Shown here piece by piece: positions 37,264 through 49,684 of a stretch of 64,000 nucleotides of DNA (positions are counted from its first letter, which is position 1; every line of letters begins with the position of its first letter). This stretch comes from Heliocybe sulcata (Eukaryota > Basidiomycota > Agaricomycetes > Gloeophyllales > Gloeophyllaceae), in the NCBI GenBank assembly GCA_004369045.1, contig ML213505.1, forward strand, positions 906,591 to 970,590, given 5' to 3'. Both the position numbers and the translations under genes were made by a program. The notes below the pieces were generated by a model that saw nothing but the letters and a program-made list of their open reading frames with translations, ran no database searches and had not been told where the DNA came from.

Positions 37264-39046
37264 TTACAGCTCGCCCCGTACCACCTTGTCCAGGTTCTCC
37301 GCAAAGTACCTGATGTTCTTGGTGTTCAGCCCGGCCATTGAAATCCTTCCGTTCGTCGTCAGATAAATATGAGCCTTCTCCGTGAGCGCTTTGGATTGTG
37401 TGGCATTAACGCCGGTGAAACTGCGCGTGCGACGTCTTCGTCATCTATCTGTCCGTTGAAACCTTATAGCTCCACACACCTGAACATCCCAATCTGATTG
37501 ATTATATGATCCCAATTCCCCGGAGTCTTCAGCTCTTCACTCAAGAGTCGGTGCAACTCCTTCCGCATAGCGATGATTCGGCCTGACATGGTCTTGATGT
37601 CCTCTTTCCATTGCTCAAACAATGACGCATCATTCAGGATGAGGGCGATCTATCATGTCCCACGAAATGATTAAGTGCTTCCTTCGGCGACTATCACCGA
37701 GCTGCGCACTTACCACCCTTGCTCCGTACGCCGGAGGATTACTGATCTCGCTCCGCTGCAATACAGCCAGCTGGCTGCGAACCCGGTCCGCCGCCTGCTT
37801 CGTGGGAGCGACAACATGGAGCGCTCCCACCCGCTCACCATACAGTCCAGCGTTCTTGGCGAAACTCTGACAAGTCCGAACATGAGCAGACGCCGCGGAA
37901 ATGAACAGACACCAGTAGCAATAGATCAGCACACGACATACCTGACAGACAAGTAATGAAATACCCCTCTCCACAAAGTAGCGCACGGCCCAAGCATCGT
38001 TGTCCAAGTCACCGCTGGCGAATCCCTGGTATGCGCAATCGAAGAACACGTAATGCTTCCTTTCCAGCACAATGTCGGCAATCTTCTCCCACTGCTCCTT
38101 GGTAGGATCAACGCCGGTAGGGTTGTGAGCGCAAGCGTGAAGCAAGAAGACAGATCGCGGGCTGGCGGTCCGCAGGCTGTCCAAGAAGCCCTCGTAATCC
38201 AACCCAATCGTCTTGGGGTCGTAGTAAGGGTAGGTCAACGGCTCTATGCCCACATTACGGAATATCTGGAAGTGGTTGACTTGAGGCGATTAATCAAAGT
38301 TAGCGCGAGGTGCCTCAATTTCATTTCCGGGCTCATGTAGAGGAGACGGATTCACTCACTCCACGTCGGATTGCTAAGATAAACCTGCTTCGGTCCGTCC
38401 CATGTATAAAATCGGCTTAAGAATAGAGCCCCGAGGTGATTCGCGCCAGTCCCGGAGATGGTCTGAACGGACACTGCTCTGGTCTCCCGGAGCGCTGGTG
38501 ACTCGGGACCAAGAATCAACTTGGCGGCAGCGGTTGTGTACTCGGGAAGGCCAAGGATAGGCAGATATTCGTGGTCGACGTTCGGGTCCTGGAGCAGGAA
38601 CTCGTTCGCCTGATGGCAGCAACCCGCGTCAGTCGCACATGCAGGTATTTCGGGACCAACCCCGCGAAACTCTACGGGGCGTACCTTTTTGACCACGGGT
38701 AGCACCCAGGGCTTGTTATCATCGTCTCTGTACGCTCCGACTCCGAGATTAACCTTCTGAGGGAAGGGATCTGCCTTGTACGCGGCAGTGAGTTGGAAGA
38801 TGCTGTGGGATAAACGCGGTGAGTTCTTCCTGCTTGCCGTCGACGAGGCGCCGGATAAACGGAATTGCGTACCTGTCTGGAGGTGCTAACGGAACAGTAT
38901 CCCAGGTTTCTACCGATCCAACGAGCCGATCCTACTTCAGCAAACCCTAACCAAGCTCCGTAGTGCAGTCGCCTGATCTCACCTGCCGCCATCACTTTGG
39001 TTCCGGAGACGTGGTCGAGAAGTTGCTTGATCCTGCTTGCGGCCAT
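37264..39046 (-). CDS. Aspartate aminotransferase
   Basis: PLP enzyme of 428 aa, exchanging amino groups between aspartate and 2-oxoglutarate; it supplies aspartate for arginine and asparagine synthesis. Eight exons: 38983-39046, 38873-38909 (37 nt), 38685-38802, 38360-38609, 37942-38279, 37714-37866, 37480-37649, 37264-37420. Motifs: VNLGVGAYRDD, SGTGANHLGALFL, CAHNPTGVDPT, FDCAYQGFASGDLDNDAWAVR and the Schiff-base lysine in SFAKNAGLYGERVG (Lys273). It ends MAGLNTKNIRYFAENLDKVV. The N-terminus (MAASRIKQLLDHVSG) lacks a convincing mitochondrial presequence, so a cytosolic isozyme is likelier. The 75-nt intron 38610-38684 is in frame with no stop. A GAGTCA (TGACTC) site lies at 39299-39304. 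Confidence 0.95.
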
Positions 39047-39690
39047 CGAGGGTCAGAGATGTATCAACCAGGAGGAACAGAAAGCTAGTAGAACTCAGGA
39101 ATGTAACGTTGATACTTACTTTGCGGGGTTATATCAAGTGCTAGTGCGGGGGAGGGGACAGATCCGACCCACGTGATATCTGTTGTCCGAGCAGGATCGG
39201 AACGCAGCAGTCTATAAGCAGCCTTCTCAACGTCGCGAGCAGCAGAATCGACCTTACCTGCAGTCAAAGTACTGGTTGAGCAAGGTTGAGATATATCCGA
39301 GTCACTTTATATGTGGATGCGGCGAATCGATAGGCTTGGCCCAGTCCGCGATCAGCAGACATCAATCACACTATGCCGCTCAAGTGCCGCTTACACCCTC
39401 TCAGTGGAGAGCATCCATTGATGTTTATATCACAAGAAGACCATGTATTTCCCGAGTCCAGACAGATTAGGTACAGCCCGAACACTATGCCAGTAATATT
39501 ATACCACAGCTCTCTATGATCCTAAATGGAGTGAAATACAAGTCGATACAATGGAAGGTGGAAGTAGTCGTGATAGATGATGGTATGTAAGTGTCCTGAG
39601 ATATGGTCTACAGTCACGGAGCCGACTAGGCGGCACTGAGGATGGGGGATGGTGGCAAGGGAGAGGTGGTGGGGAGTGGCGGGAAGGTGG
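39047..39690. other. Aspartate aminotransferase 5' region
   Basis: A GTAAGT donor at about 39118-39123 (minus strand) suggests a 5' UTR intron upstream of the start codon. An open frame at 39085-39267 has no in-frame ATG and is probably leader, not presequence. The rest is 3' flank of the AN1 gene. Confidence 0.4.
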
Positions 39691-39977
39691 TCATGCCATG
39701 GCCATCTTGGGAGCCACTGTCCGCTCGCTCTCCAGCTTAGCCTTGTTGCGTTCAAAGGCCTGCTGTCTGCAGTCCTGAAGGTTCGTGCAAGCATGGTGCT
39801 CAGGGAGACGGTGCTATATGGGAAGTATCAGCACTCCGTTGCAGCGGCGATAAAGGGACATGAACGCACATTGCCGCAATAATCGTGTCTGCAATGGGGG
39901 CACGAACCGACGATACGGAGTGCAGCGGAGTTGCACTGCTGCTCGCCAGTGAATTGACAGCGCTTCTTGCCAGCCAT
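39691..39977 (-). CDS. AN1-type zinc-finger protein
   Basis: A 76-aa protein in two exons (39870-39977, 39691-39813) that is almost nothing but one AN1 zinc finger. The Cys/His pattern is seen directly: CQFTGEQQCN, then VGSCPHCRHDYCGNH, then RLPEHHACTNLQDC, enough to bind two zinc ions. The end is a short basic helix (AFERNKAKLESER). Small fungal AN1 proteins such as yeast Tmc1 and Cuz1 associate with the proteasome and Cdc48 during metal or proteotoxic stress. Nothing here shows which role applies. The intron falls exactly between two metal-ligand clusters. Confidence 0.88.
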
Positions 39978-40963
39978 GATGGTCGTGAGTAGTGCGGGGT
40001 AAGTGAAGCTGATGGCAACGACGGGGTCAATAAGCGGTACGGTGGGCGAGAGAGGCGCAATGAACTTACAGAGGCTAAGCTGGAGAGGGCGGACGAGGCG
40101 TCGGGGAGATACCGATAAGGTGGGATGTACCGGGACGGAGACGGGGGGAGAGCAGGCTTATATAGGGGTGAGGAGGGGACGCGTCAGCCCAGGCCACGTG
40201 ACCAATGAGGGGAGATCGGAGATCTGTCTGCAGCCGACTGCCCCGCCTCAACGATGTGTTCCCGTCGCATATCTGCATTTGTATTATCCTTGCAACGCCG
40301 TGTCCGCGTTTCTCTGTCTGAAAGAATATTAACGTATGGCATTCGCGTGTATCGAGGCTCTCTCTTGCGCTGATTCTGAGCTTAATCCATGTATAGCCGA
40401 GCACGCTGGTGCGGAACCGGCGTGCCACTCGGTATCCCTCTCCCACCCTCTTTGTCAGATCCACGCACCACAGTTATGCCTCGTTCTGCGCACAGCATTT
40501 GTCTGATCTTCCGTGGACCGAATTGGTAGAGTTCCGAATATTCACGAAGTCGCTCGGTCAACTGTTTCGCTTTGCTTCCGCTCAAGCTGGGACACCCCTG
40601 GGCCTCCGCTGTGATCGTTCCCGGATGGCTTTGCTCGGGCTCATTCGTCGGCTGTTTCGCACTTCGCTGTTGGCCTGATACCGATGTCTAGGCCTTTCGC
40701 TATCAGATACTCAGCACAGGTACACATGCGGAGTCTTTCGGTCCATCTTTATCTCAACCTCCTCGATTAAAAGCGAAAATAGCCGGTTCTAAATTGTATC
40801 CAATGGAAGAATATTTTATCTCAGGTCCTCAGCCCACATAAAAATCGACACGAGGGCTATCGCATCCAGCCAAATGTCCGGGCAGATGAACCTAAATATA
40901 CATAAACGACAAGTATCCGCAGAATCACAAACAGTCCAGGGAATAGGGAGAACACAACCAACG
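39978..40963. other. Intergenic with one unexplained open frame
   Basis: Apart from the candidate fragment at 40382-40687 this region shows no gene. It includes the AN1 gene promoter with CACGTGACCAAT at about 40194-40205, an E-box joined to a CCAAT-type motif, and the 3' flank of the syntaxin gene. Confidence 0.45.
40382..40687 (-). other. Open frame with a helix-turn-helix-like segment, possible gene relic
   Basis: An uninterrupted minus-strand frame of about 100 codons without a good start codon. Its middle (TERLREYSELYQFGPRKIRQ then MLCAERGITV) alternates charged and hydrophobic residues like a helix-turn-helix of the kind found at the N-termini of DDE transposases or recombinases. The flanks are Gln/Pro/Ser-rich. 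No splice signals, start or partner domains were found, so it may be a worn fragment of a transposase gene or chance. Confidence is low. Confidence 0.22.
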
Positions 40964-42520
40964 CTACGTCGCTCCAGTCACAATCGCCGCTGCAGCACCT
41001 GCTGTCGTTGCAGCTGCCGCACCGGTTGAGGCTGCAGCCTGAGTGACCGTCGAGGTACCGCCCGACGAGCTCTTGTTAGTGTTGATGTTCTTGACGACCT
41101 CAATGGCGACGATAATCGCAATGATGACCAGGACGAGGACGATGATACCGAAGCAGATCCAGCGCTTCTTTCTTGCTGAACGAGCCGAATCGACCGCCTT
41201 CTCGGTATATTGGAGACTAAGATAGAGTCTGTGAGAAGTTCTGGACAATCAAAAAGGCACAACAACTTACCCAACTTCCATGTCCTTCTCCACGTCTGCA
41301 GCCGTGGCTTCGATCGTGTTGATCTGCTCATCTTGCTGCTCGACAAGGATACTCATCTAACACACATATTAGGATGCATCGGCTGGTTGTTCCGTAGATA
41401 CCCACATCGTTGAAGAGCTGGGCGAGCTCCGCCAGTGTGCTCTCTATTCTCTTGATATCCTCATGACGTGCCTGAACCTCACGGTAAGCAGCTCGTGAGT
41501 CGCCATACCGATTGGAGTTCATCAACTGTATTATGATGAGCAAAGCAGCCGTATACGATGGGTGAGCCACCTACAGCCTGGCTGAAAATTTGACCACCAG
41601 ACTCGTCATTGACAACGGCCCGAACTTCCTCTGGTGTAGCATCCGGTTTCACTAAGGGTAGAGAACATTAGCGGATGTCTCTGTGTGACGCCACCTTCGC
41701 CTACCAATCTTGTACTGCCTCTCCATCCGCTGCTTGTACCGCTGCCGATACTGCTGCTCCACACCCTGATAGTTTTGAATGGCCTCCACAAACTTAGACT
41801 TCACCAAAGCCGTCTAGCGCAGTCACGACATTCAGCTCAAGATCAGAAGATTTCTGAGCCGCTTTAAACACACCTGTTGTTTGCGAATCTGACCATCTCT
41901 TCCGGCACCACCCTGCCTCTCCAAAGCCTTAATCCTCCGCTTCAGTTGTCCGCTGAGCGCGCTCGTCTCAGCTACAAGGTCATCCATCTCCCGTGCGTTG
42001 CGGTCCGCAGCGGCATCGTCCATGTTGTTCAGCGACCGCGAATGCAGGTCGCCAATGCGGGCGACGTTATCATTGAAGTTGCGCAGGCTGTCTTGGATAG
42101 ACCCAATCTGCCGTAGACAATCACTTTGAGCGGTGGGAGTGAAGCAGAAACGCGAAACACCCACTTCATTATAAAAGTCGGTCATGCTGTCGCCTCCACC
42201 TGCGCCTGCCTGGGCCATATTAGACGTCAGGTGGACGGTGCTGCCGCCGACTTCAGACATCTCGTAGTTCTTGTCGTCTTGCTGAGCATAAGGGTTTGCG
42301 CGTCGACTGCTGTATCCACCGGATGCCTGCGTAGGCGGGTACGACCTGCAACATCGACATGACAGTCAAGCCAGCGAAGGAGCGTCAGTCGCGCAGAACT
42401 CACGAGTCATTGAGGCCACCCTGTTGCTGGGCCTATACGCCAACCACACATAAGCTTTCCCCTTCAAGCGCTCACCCGCCCATCACTCACCCTCATAGCT
42501 GCTAGCCTGTCTCTGGCCAT
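40964..42520 (-). CDS. Plasma-membrane syntaxin (Sso1/2-like t-SNARE)
   Basis: A 372-aa Qa-SNARE for fusion of secretory vesicles at the cell surface. Nine exons: 42491-42520, 42404-42432, 42165-42345, 41874-42107, 41705-41813, 41575-41651, 41406-41525, 41271-41356, 40964-41216; the first two are 30 and 29 nt. The Habc helices include GSIQDSLRNFNDNVARIGDL and VEAIQNYQGVEQQYRQRYKQ. The SNARE motif runs RHEDIKRIESTLAELAQLFNDMSILVEQQDEQINTIE with the zero-layer glutamine in LVEQQDEQ. The membrane anchor is WICFGIIVLVLVIIAIIVAI. Unusually, ~41 residues follow the anchor (Ser/Thr/Ala-rich), where most syntaxins end within a few residues. Confidence 0.92.
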
Positions 42521-42890
42521 GGTAACTAATGGTGACGGTGTAGACGCGTGTGGAGTACGGTGGGGTGATTAGGAATTAGTGAGTCTTGCTGGCAACAGTC
42601 AATGCTGCAGCAGAGCCAAAACGAGATGACTGGAGGGCACGTAAAGGAGAGACGGCGAGTGGGGGACGACGGCTAACTTCAGCAGCGCCCAGGGGGTATT
42701 CGGCGTTGCAAGCCTCTGATGGTAAGGAACATAAATACACGGCAACTGCCGATTGGGCTATGACTTCTGCACAGCTTCGTGTTTCGGGTGGCATGAGACC
42801 TCCGTGCTTCTCAAGAGCTTGTCAGACCAGATTGTAACAGAGAGGGATGCAAAGTCTTTATCAAAAGCGTCTACATATCGGACCGTATAA

Positions 42891-44669
<1,779 letters not shown>

Positions 44670-44725
44670 GGTAACAGCAAATGTGATCTGAGGCTCGCCC
44701 AGGTCTCGAGTAAAGTGTTGGATAG

Positions 44726-44734
44726 TGACTCGAG
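44726..44734 (+). promoter_or_regulatory. TGACTCGAG site upstream of ARG4
   Basis: The core TGACTC is the half-consensus for Gcn4/CPC1-type bZIP activators of amino-acid synthesis. It sits 57 bp from the argininosuccinate lyase ATG, and an identical 9-mer sits 50 bp from the asparagine synthetase ATG. Confidence 0.5.
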
Positions 44735-45607
44735 CGCGGACGCTGGTTCTCAATCTTTGCCAAAATCTTGGTCACATGATTGACAGAAGCCCGATCAGAC
44801 GATGAATCTTAGATCTGCGTCCCTTAGCGAGCTTCCGCTTGCTTGGACACAGACGCGGTTGATACCCAGTAGAGAGGCCCTATAGTGCATTCATGCCACG
44901 CTTGCCAAGAAGGTATTACTGTTACTTTTCATGCGTGCTATAGGCGCAAACTGTCACAGCACAACACAGGACTTCGGTGAATCGGTGGCAGGAGCGCCCC
45001 AGGCGAGGACGAAATTTATGTCCTTTGGTAGCAAAAAGCAAGGCCTAATCTCTTCCTACCGTTAGTCTGAGGAAAGCCCCTGCAGTCATGCCGTGCAAAG
45101 AGCAGTAATCAAATCCACGTTGCCGCTAACATCCACTATGAATCACGATAGGATCCGGAGCAGGTTCGAATGCTGCCGTATAGGTAGCCCTTAACACATG
45201 TCTGGGAACCTGATTTTCGCCAACTTTGGAGCTACTCCCTCTGTCATGGATTACATTCGTGCAAGATCCGGGTCGTATAGGTATTTGACTAAGTGACGCT
45301 CCGTCCAGCATGCTTTCCGAGCTTTCCGAAAGCTAAAAAATTAATGGAAAGTGCATGTACATTGCGGGCATGTTTTGACTATTACAGTATGTCCCGACGT
45401 GTGCTGGTATGATCCGCGGCGCTCCTCGCTGGCCTGCAGAGTACGGTGATGTTACGTTGGTAACTGCACCATACTGCGTCAGGACATGTCGTTCGCGCAG
45501 GGTGGCTTGACTGCGCACAGGCTGTGGCGTAAGCGGGAGGGCAGTGAGGAGCAGCGCAGTAAGTGGCTACGTCAGGTTCACACGCTGTGCAGGCCACATC
45601 GGCCTGA
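44735..45607. other. Intergenic, no gene seen
   Basis: About 0.9 kb between the divergent ARG4 and PMP3 promoters. Short frames only; no RNA gene could be supported. Confidence 0.5.
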
Positions 45608-45650
45608 TGACGTCACCCTTATGTCGCGTCCTCCCGACGGTATATAAGGT
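45608..45650 (+). promoter_or_regulatory. PMP3 core promoter: CRE-like TGACGTCA and TATATAAGG
   Basis: A perfect TGACGTCA palindrome at 45608-45615, the ATF/CREB site used by fungal stress bZIP factors, is followed by a TATATAAGG box at 45641-45649. The PMP3 ATG is at 45733, so transcription should start near 45670-45690. The arrangement fits a strongly expressed, stress-responsive gene. Confidence 0.6.
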
Positions 45651-45732
45651 GACTCCCTCCCGTCGCACCATCCTCATTTTACCACCCTACGCTGAGATAC
45701 GCCCACCCGCGAACAAACTCTAAACAGCAATA

Positions 45733-46195
45733 ATGGCATTCACCGCGTCTGACATTCTCAAGGTACGCGGCATGCTTTCTCGTCGTTGGTTCTGTTGACT
45801 TTCAACTTCAACCATACCAGATCTTGTGAGTCATTTGCAGAGTAGAGCGCGCAGACAGGCCAATCTCTGATAAATTAATTAGCTTCGCGATCTTCGTTCC
45901 CCCCGTTGGTGTCTTCCTCGAGCGGGGATGCAATGCGGACTTTGTGAGTACTTGTTGCGTTTGGTCGGTTGAGGTGACCCTGATTGTTGGTGCTACCTCT
46001 AGTTGATTAACATTCTTCTCACTATCCTGGGTTATATGTAAGCTCTGACCGCAGACATGTAACAGTGCAGTGTACTGACCATTTCGCACGCAAATAGCCC
46101 AGGAATCATTCACGGTGAGCATCAGAACATGCTTCCACTATTGCGCATTATTGACTATCTCTCCTATAGCCCTCTACATTATCTTGAAGTATTGA
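45733..46195 (+). CDS. PMP3: Pmp3/UPF0057 membrane proteolipid
   Basis: A 57-aa two-helix plasma-membrane protein; yeast Pmp3 limits cation leak and salt sensitivity. Six exons encode it: 45733-45762, 45821-45825 (5 nt), 45883-45943, 46003-46037, 46098-46114 (17 nt), 46170-46195. The joined sequence runs MAFTASDILKIFFAIFVPPV, then GVFLERGC, then ADFLINILLTILGYIPGIIH and ALYIILKY, matching the family end to end, including PPVGVFLERGC and the YIPGIIHALY signature. The 5-nt exon is required: without it the third exon would be read in the wrong frame. Introns are 55-60 nt, so introns outweigh coding sequence. The promoter has a CRE-like site and TATA box. Confidence 0.93.
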
Positions 46196-46377
46196 GGTGT
46201 TCCAGTAATGCATGAAGTACGGAAGCGATGCGTACTAGCGGATGATTTTAGGACTTCTTGACGAGCTGGACACGCTGCCCTTGTATTACATTCACGAGTT
46301 GTAATTTATCATGATACCCTGCGTTCCATGATCACAAATGCGTGCAATCTGTTCAGCAGGAAGATCACAGTTTTACG

Positions 46378-49198
46378 TTAGTCTTCGCTCTCCTCCTCGC
46401 TCTCCTCGCTCTCTTCCTGCTCATCGAACTGCTGAATCATGCGCGACCCGATGGTCCAGCATTTCTGCATGTTCTCTTGCAGAGTTCCCGATTTCAGCCC
46501 TTCGCCCTTGGACGCAGGTAGCTTGTGCCATTCGCGAATATCATCCTCCTCGACAATGTCGTTTTGATACATGGCAGCAAGAATTTGACCGAACAATGGC
46601 ATCCTTTCCGATGTCGCGCAATGGGTCTAAGCAACAGAGCGAATGAGTCTCTTAAGCAGGGATGTACAACGCAGCCTACATACCTGCAGGATAGAGACGG
46701 TCTCAACCGCATCCACTCCTCCAATCTTATCAATAAGCTCGCCCCACCTATCCACAACACTGGCGATCTCTTTCCTCTGCTGCGCCGGATTCCCTTCCAC
46801 GATTGGGATCTGCTCGACAATCCCCGCAATCACCGCTTCCCGCACGCGGCGCAGTGGCACATTCGTGGACATGCGCAGTGTCTTCAGCTCGACCGCGGCG
46901 TTGTCGACCGAATGGCCTTCTGCGAAAGCGCGCTCGAGGGACTGCATCACTTCGCTCTGGAACTCCTTCTCGGCAGCGGAGGCGAGCGGCGGTACGAGCA
47001 GTTCAGTGGACGGCGTAGTTAGAGGGAGGGAGGTTGCGGACGAGGAGGCCCTTCTTGCACCGCTGATCATGAAGCCGTCCTCGCTATCGCTGTCGCTGTC
47101 GACTTCAGAAGAGGTGATGGAGCCCGGGTCAGTCAGGTCCAGGTCGGAAGCGTCGTCACCTAGTCGAAACAATGAGCGCTCGGAGGTAGGGAAGATCCGG
47201 AGTAGCAAATGTACCTATTCGCATTAACCGCTGATTGTTGAACGTCTCCATTTCATCAGCATCTGAATCTTCTTGTTCCCCTGACTGTAAGGGCCATGCA
47301 ATAGCATTCGTATCTGCGCCTAGCGTTGCCCCGATAGCGGCCTGGTCTAATTACAAATAGATTCAGTGAAAATCCGCCAGTCCATAATGTCTCACTTACT
47401 AGCTTCCGCTTCTTCGAGTTCGGAGTCAGATTCTACCTCATCTTCATCGTCGCTGGCATCCTCTTCATCATCTCCTCCCTCCTCCTCATCGTCTCCCTCT
47501 GCCTCTGACTCATCTCCACTGTCCTCTCCCTCCTCTCCCTCTTCAGCGTCGTCAGCATCTCTACGCTTCGATACACGCTCGAAAGGCCTCAGCTTCGCCT
47601 CAGGACCCAGTACCACCTCGTCTGCGACCAGGCAACCCTTCTGCACTCGCGTCTTATCCTTGATCTGGACCTTCGATCCTATGATGCTGTTCTCAATCAC
47701 GCAGTTCGCGCCGATGGTTGTGCCGTCGAAGATGTAGGAGTTGCGGATGACAGTATTCATTCCTATCTTGCATCTCTGCCCGATGACGCTAGCGGTGACT
47801 TGTGCGTTATCGAATACCTGCGTGAAAGACCCTATTAAGGTGTTATTGCCGATTTTACATGTCCTAGGCGGACGCATGTCAGGAACTCGTATACCCACAA
47901 GTTACCCTGATGCTGCCTACCGTGATAGAATGACCGTATTATCTTTCGCTATGTATCGGTTGCCTCGTAAATGTTCGTAGGAGTGGCCCCCTGGGTGATT
48001 GTCATCCGGTACCAAGGGGAACGTCCACCGTGCCAGGATATCTTTACTGATATAAGACGTCAGACTTCAATCTGCCATAGCAAGTGCTACTCGGGGTCAC
48101 CTGATGGAATCATAGCTTTTGGTGTCCTTCACTCGGGCGGCGTAACCCTCTTTTGCAATATAGCAGTGGATGTTTTTCATGAGCAGATCAGAGGTCAAGA
48201 CCCCAAGGACGAAATCTCGTCTTAGGTCTAGCCAGTCAAAGTTATCTTGGAATAGAGATGGGACCTAAGAACGATTCAGGTCCATGCGTGCGCGGAATGA
48301 ACGGCAAGAACACCCTACCTCGACCGAACAGACGTCAATTGAGCAGTCTATCAGATCATTTCGGATCTCTACCTCTGGATGTTCGGCAAAGATCTCCCTA
48401 GGGATCCTGACTTGCGATTTAGGCGGGTAGCCCGTTACCGGCTCGTAGTGCAGGCATTCATGCGACTCCGCATCTAGTGCAAACACCGCAGAATCTCCTC
48501 GTGATCTACGCAACCCGCAGCGTCAACAACGCATACCGAACCTGAAGAAGCCGAAGTACTCACCTTGTCCGATGCTTCGCCCCGCTCTCTTTCACCACCA
48601 TGGTCATAATAGCATCCTTATTCGTCTTTCTTCGTTCCCGATGCACCTTCACAACCTCATCAATCCTTACATTGCTGACCAAGTCTCCATTAACCAAAAT
48701 GAAGTCAGTAGTGATCAATCCACGCGTGTAAATGTCCCGCATAGCATCCCCAGGTGAGAACGTCTCCTTCGCAGTCAGGATGGGCACAATCTTGAGGCCT
48801 GAGCTCGGTTTCGACCACTTCGACTCCCTAAAATCACAGTATGCTCCTTCAGCACCGATCCAGGGAAATCTGGACTACGGAAAGATGCCCACCGTATAGC
48901 CGCTCTCACCAAGTCGGCATGAGACCGACATATCACGAAGATCTCATGCACGCCTGCGAGGGATAGACTCTCGAATGTCCAATCCAGTAAAGGTGCATTG
49001 CAAATGGGCAGAAGACACTGTATGATCCGTAAATACTGGCCAGGACAGAAACGAATTTACGGCACGCACCCGAGGTTTAGAAGTTGTCAATGGCTTGAAT
49101 CGCTTGTTGAAGCTGTCGGCGAGAATGACGGCCTGCAAAGGCTCTTCTTCATCGTCAATCAGCCTCTCCTTGCCAGCACTCGAAGACTTGGGAGGCAT
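46378..49198 (-). CDS. GCD6: Translation initiation factor eIF2B subunit epsilon
   Basis: A 771-aa catalytic subunit of the GDP-GTP exchange factor for eIF2. Ten exons: 49070-49198, 48893-49017, 48564-48827, 48319-48505, 48101-48264, 47921-48046, 47400-47863, 47215-47346, 46684-47159, 46378-46626. The N-terminal nucleotidyltransferase-like domain shows LQAVILADSFNKRFKPLT, LLPICNAPLLDWTFESL and ILVNGDLVSN. Left-handed beta-helix hexapeptides follow (CKIGNNTLIGSF, SVIGQRCKIGMNTVI, TTIGANCVIENSIIGS). A very acidic linker of ~55 residues leads to the W2/HEAT domain that contacts eIF2, ending in an acidic EESEESEEESED tail. In fungi eIF2B activity sets Gcn4-type translational control. Confidence 0.94.
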
Positions 49199-49684
49199 AC
49201 TGGCAGCAGTACTATAATCGCGAACAGGAAGACTTGATTTTCAGACGCGATCACACTGTCAGATATGACTCAAGCAGTCAATGCACGTTGCAGTTCGGAT
49301 CAGGTATATTCTTGTCTAGTTCCACAGGGACGCAGTCACCCAGTCTCGCAGTGGAAGAATCATTACAAGAATACTAGGGACATGCGACAGCGATCCGATG
49401 AAGGAAGAAAAAGAGGGGTATGCAAAGAGAAATCACTGGATCGCCGTAGTAATTAGGTGGGAACACGGACGAGGGCTATCGTGATGAGTAGGGTCGTGAA
49501 TGGCAGTAGCTGAAACGCAAAACCCAGATCCGAGAGTAAGGTAAAATGAGTGAATAAAAATGCGAGCGACGAAGCAGAAGAGATAATCATGGGTAAAAAA
49601 AGGCTGATTCCAAAGATGACGCGATAAAACAGAAGATGGGACTCGTAACTGTCGTGCCATGGTCGTTGAGGGTCCTCGACGAAA
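49199..49684. other. Intergenic, no gene seen
   Basis: GCD6 promoter and 3' UTR of the next minus-strand gene. No coding content. Confidence 0.5.

Noticed and set aside
39085-39267. Open frame upstream of aspartate aminotransferase as a mitochondrial presequence
   Set aside because: There is no in-frame ATG and the composition is not presequence-like; it is better explained as 5' leader with an intron.
47400-47560. Simple repeat tract of TCC/TCA triplets
   Set aside because: It is the coding DNA of the acidic linker in eIF2B-epsilon, in frame and expected for the protein.
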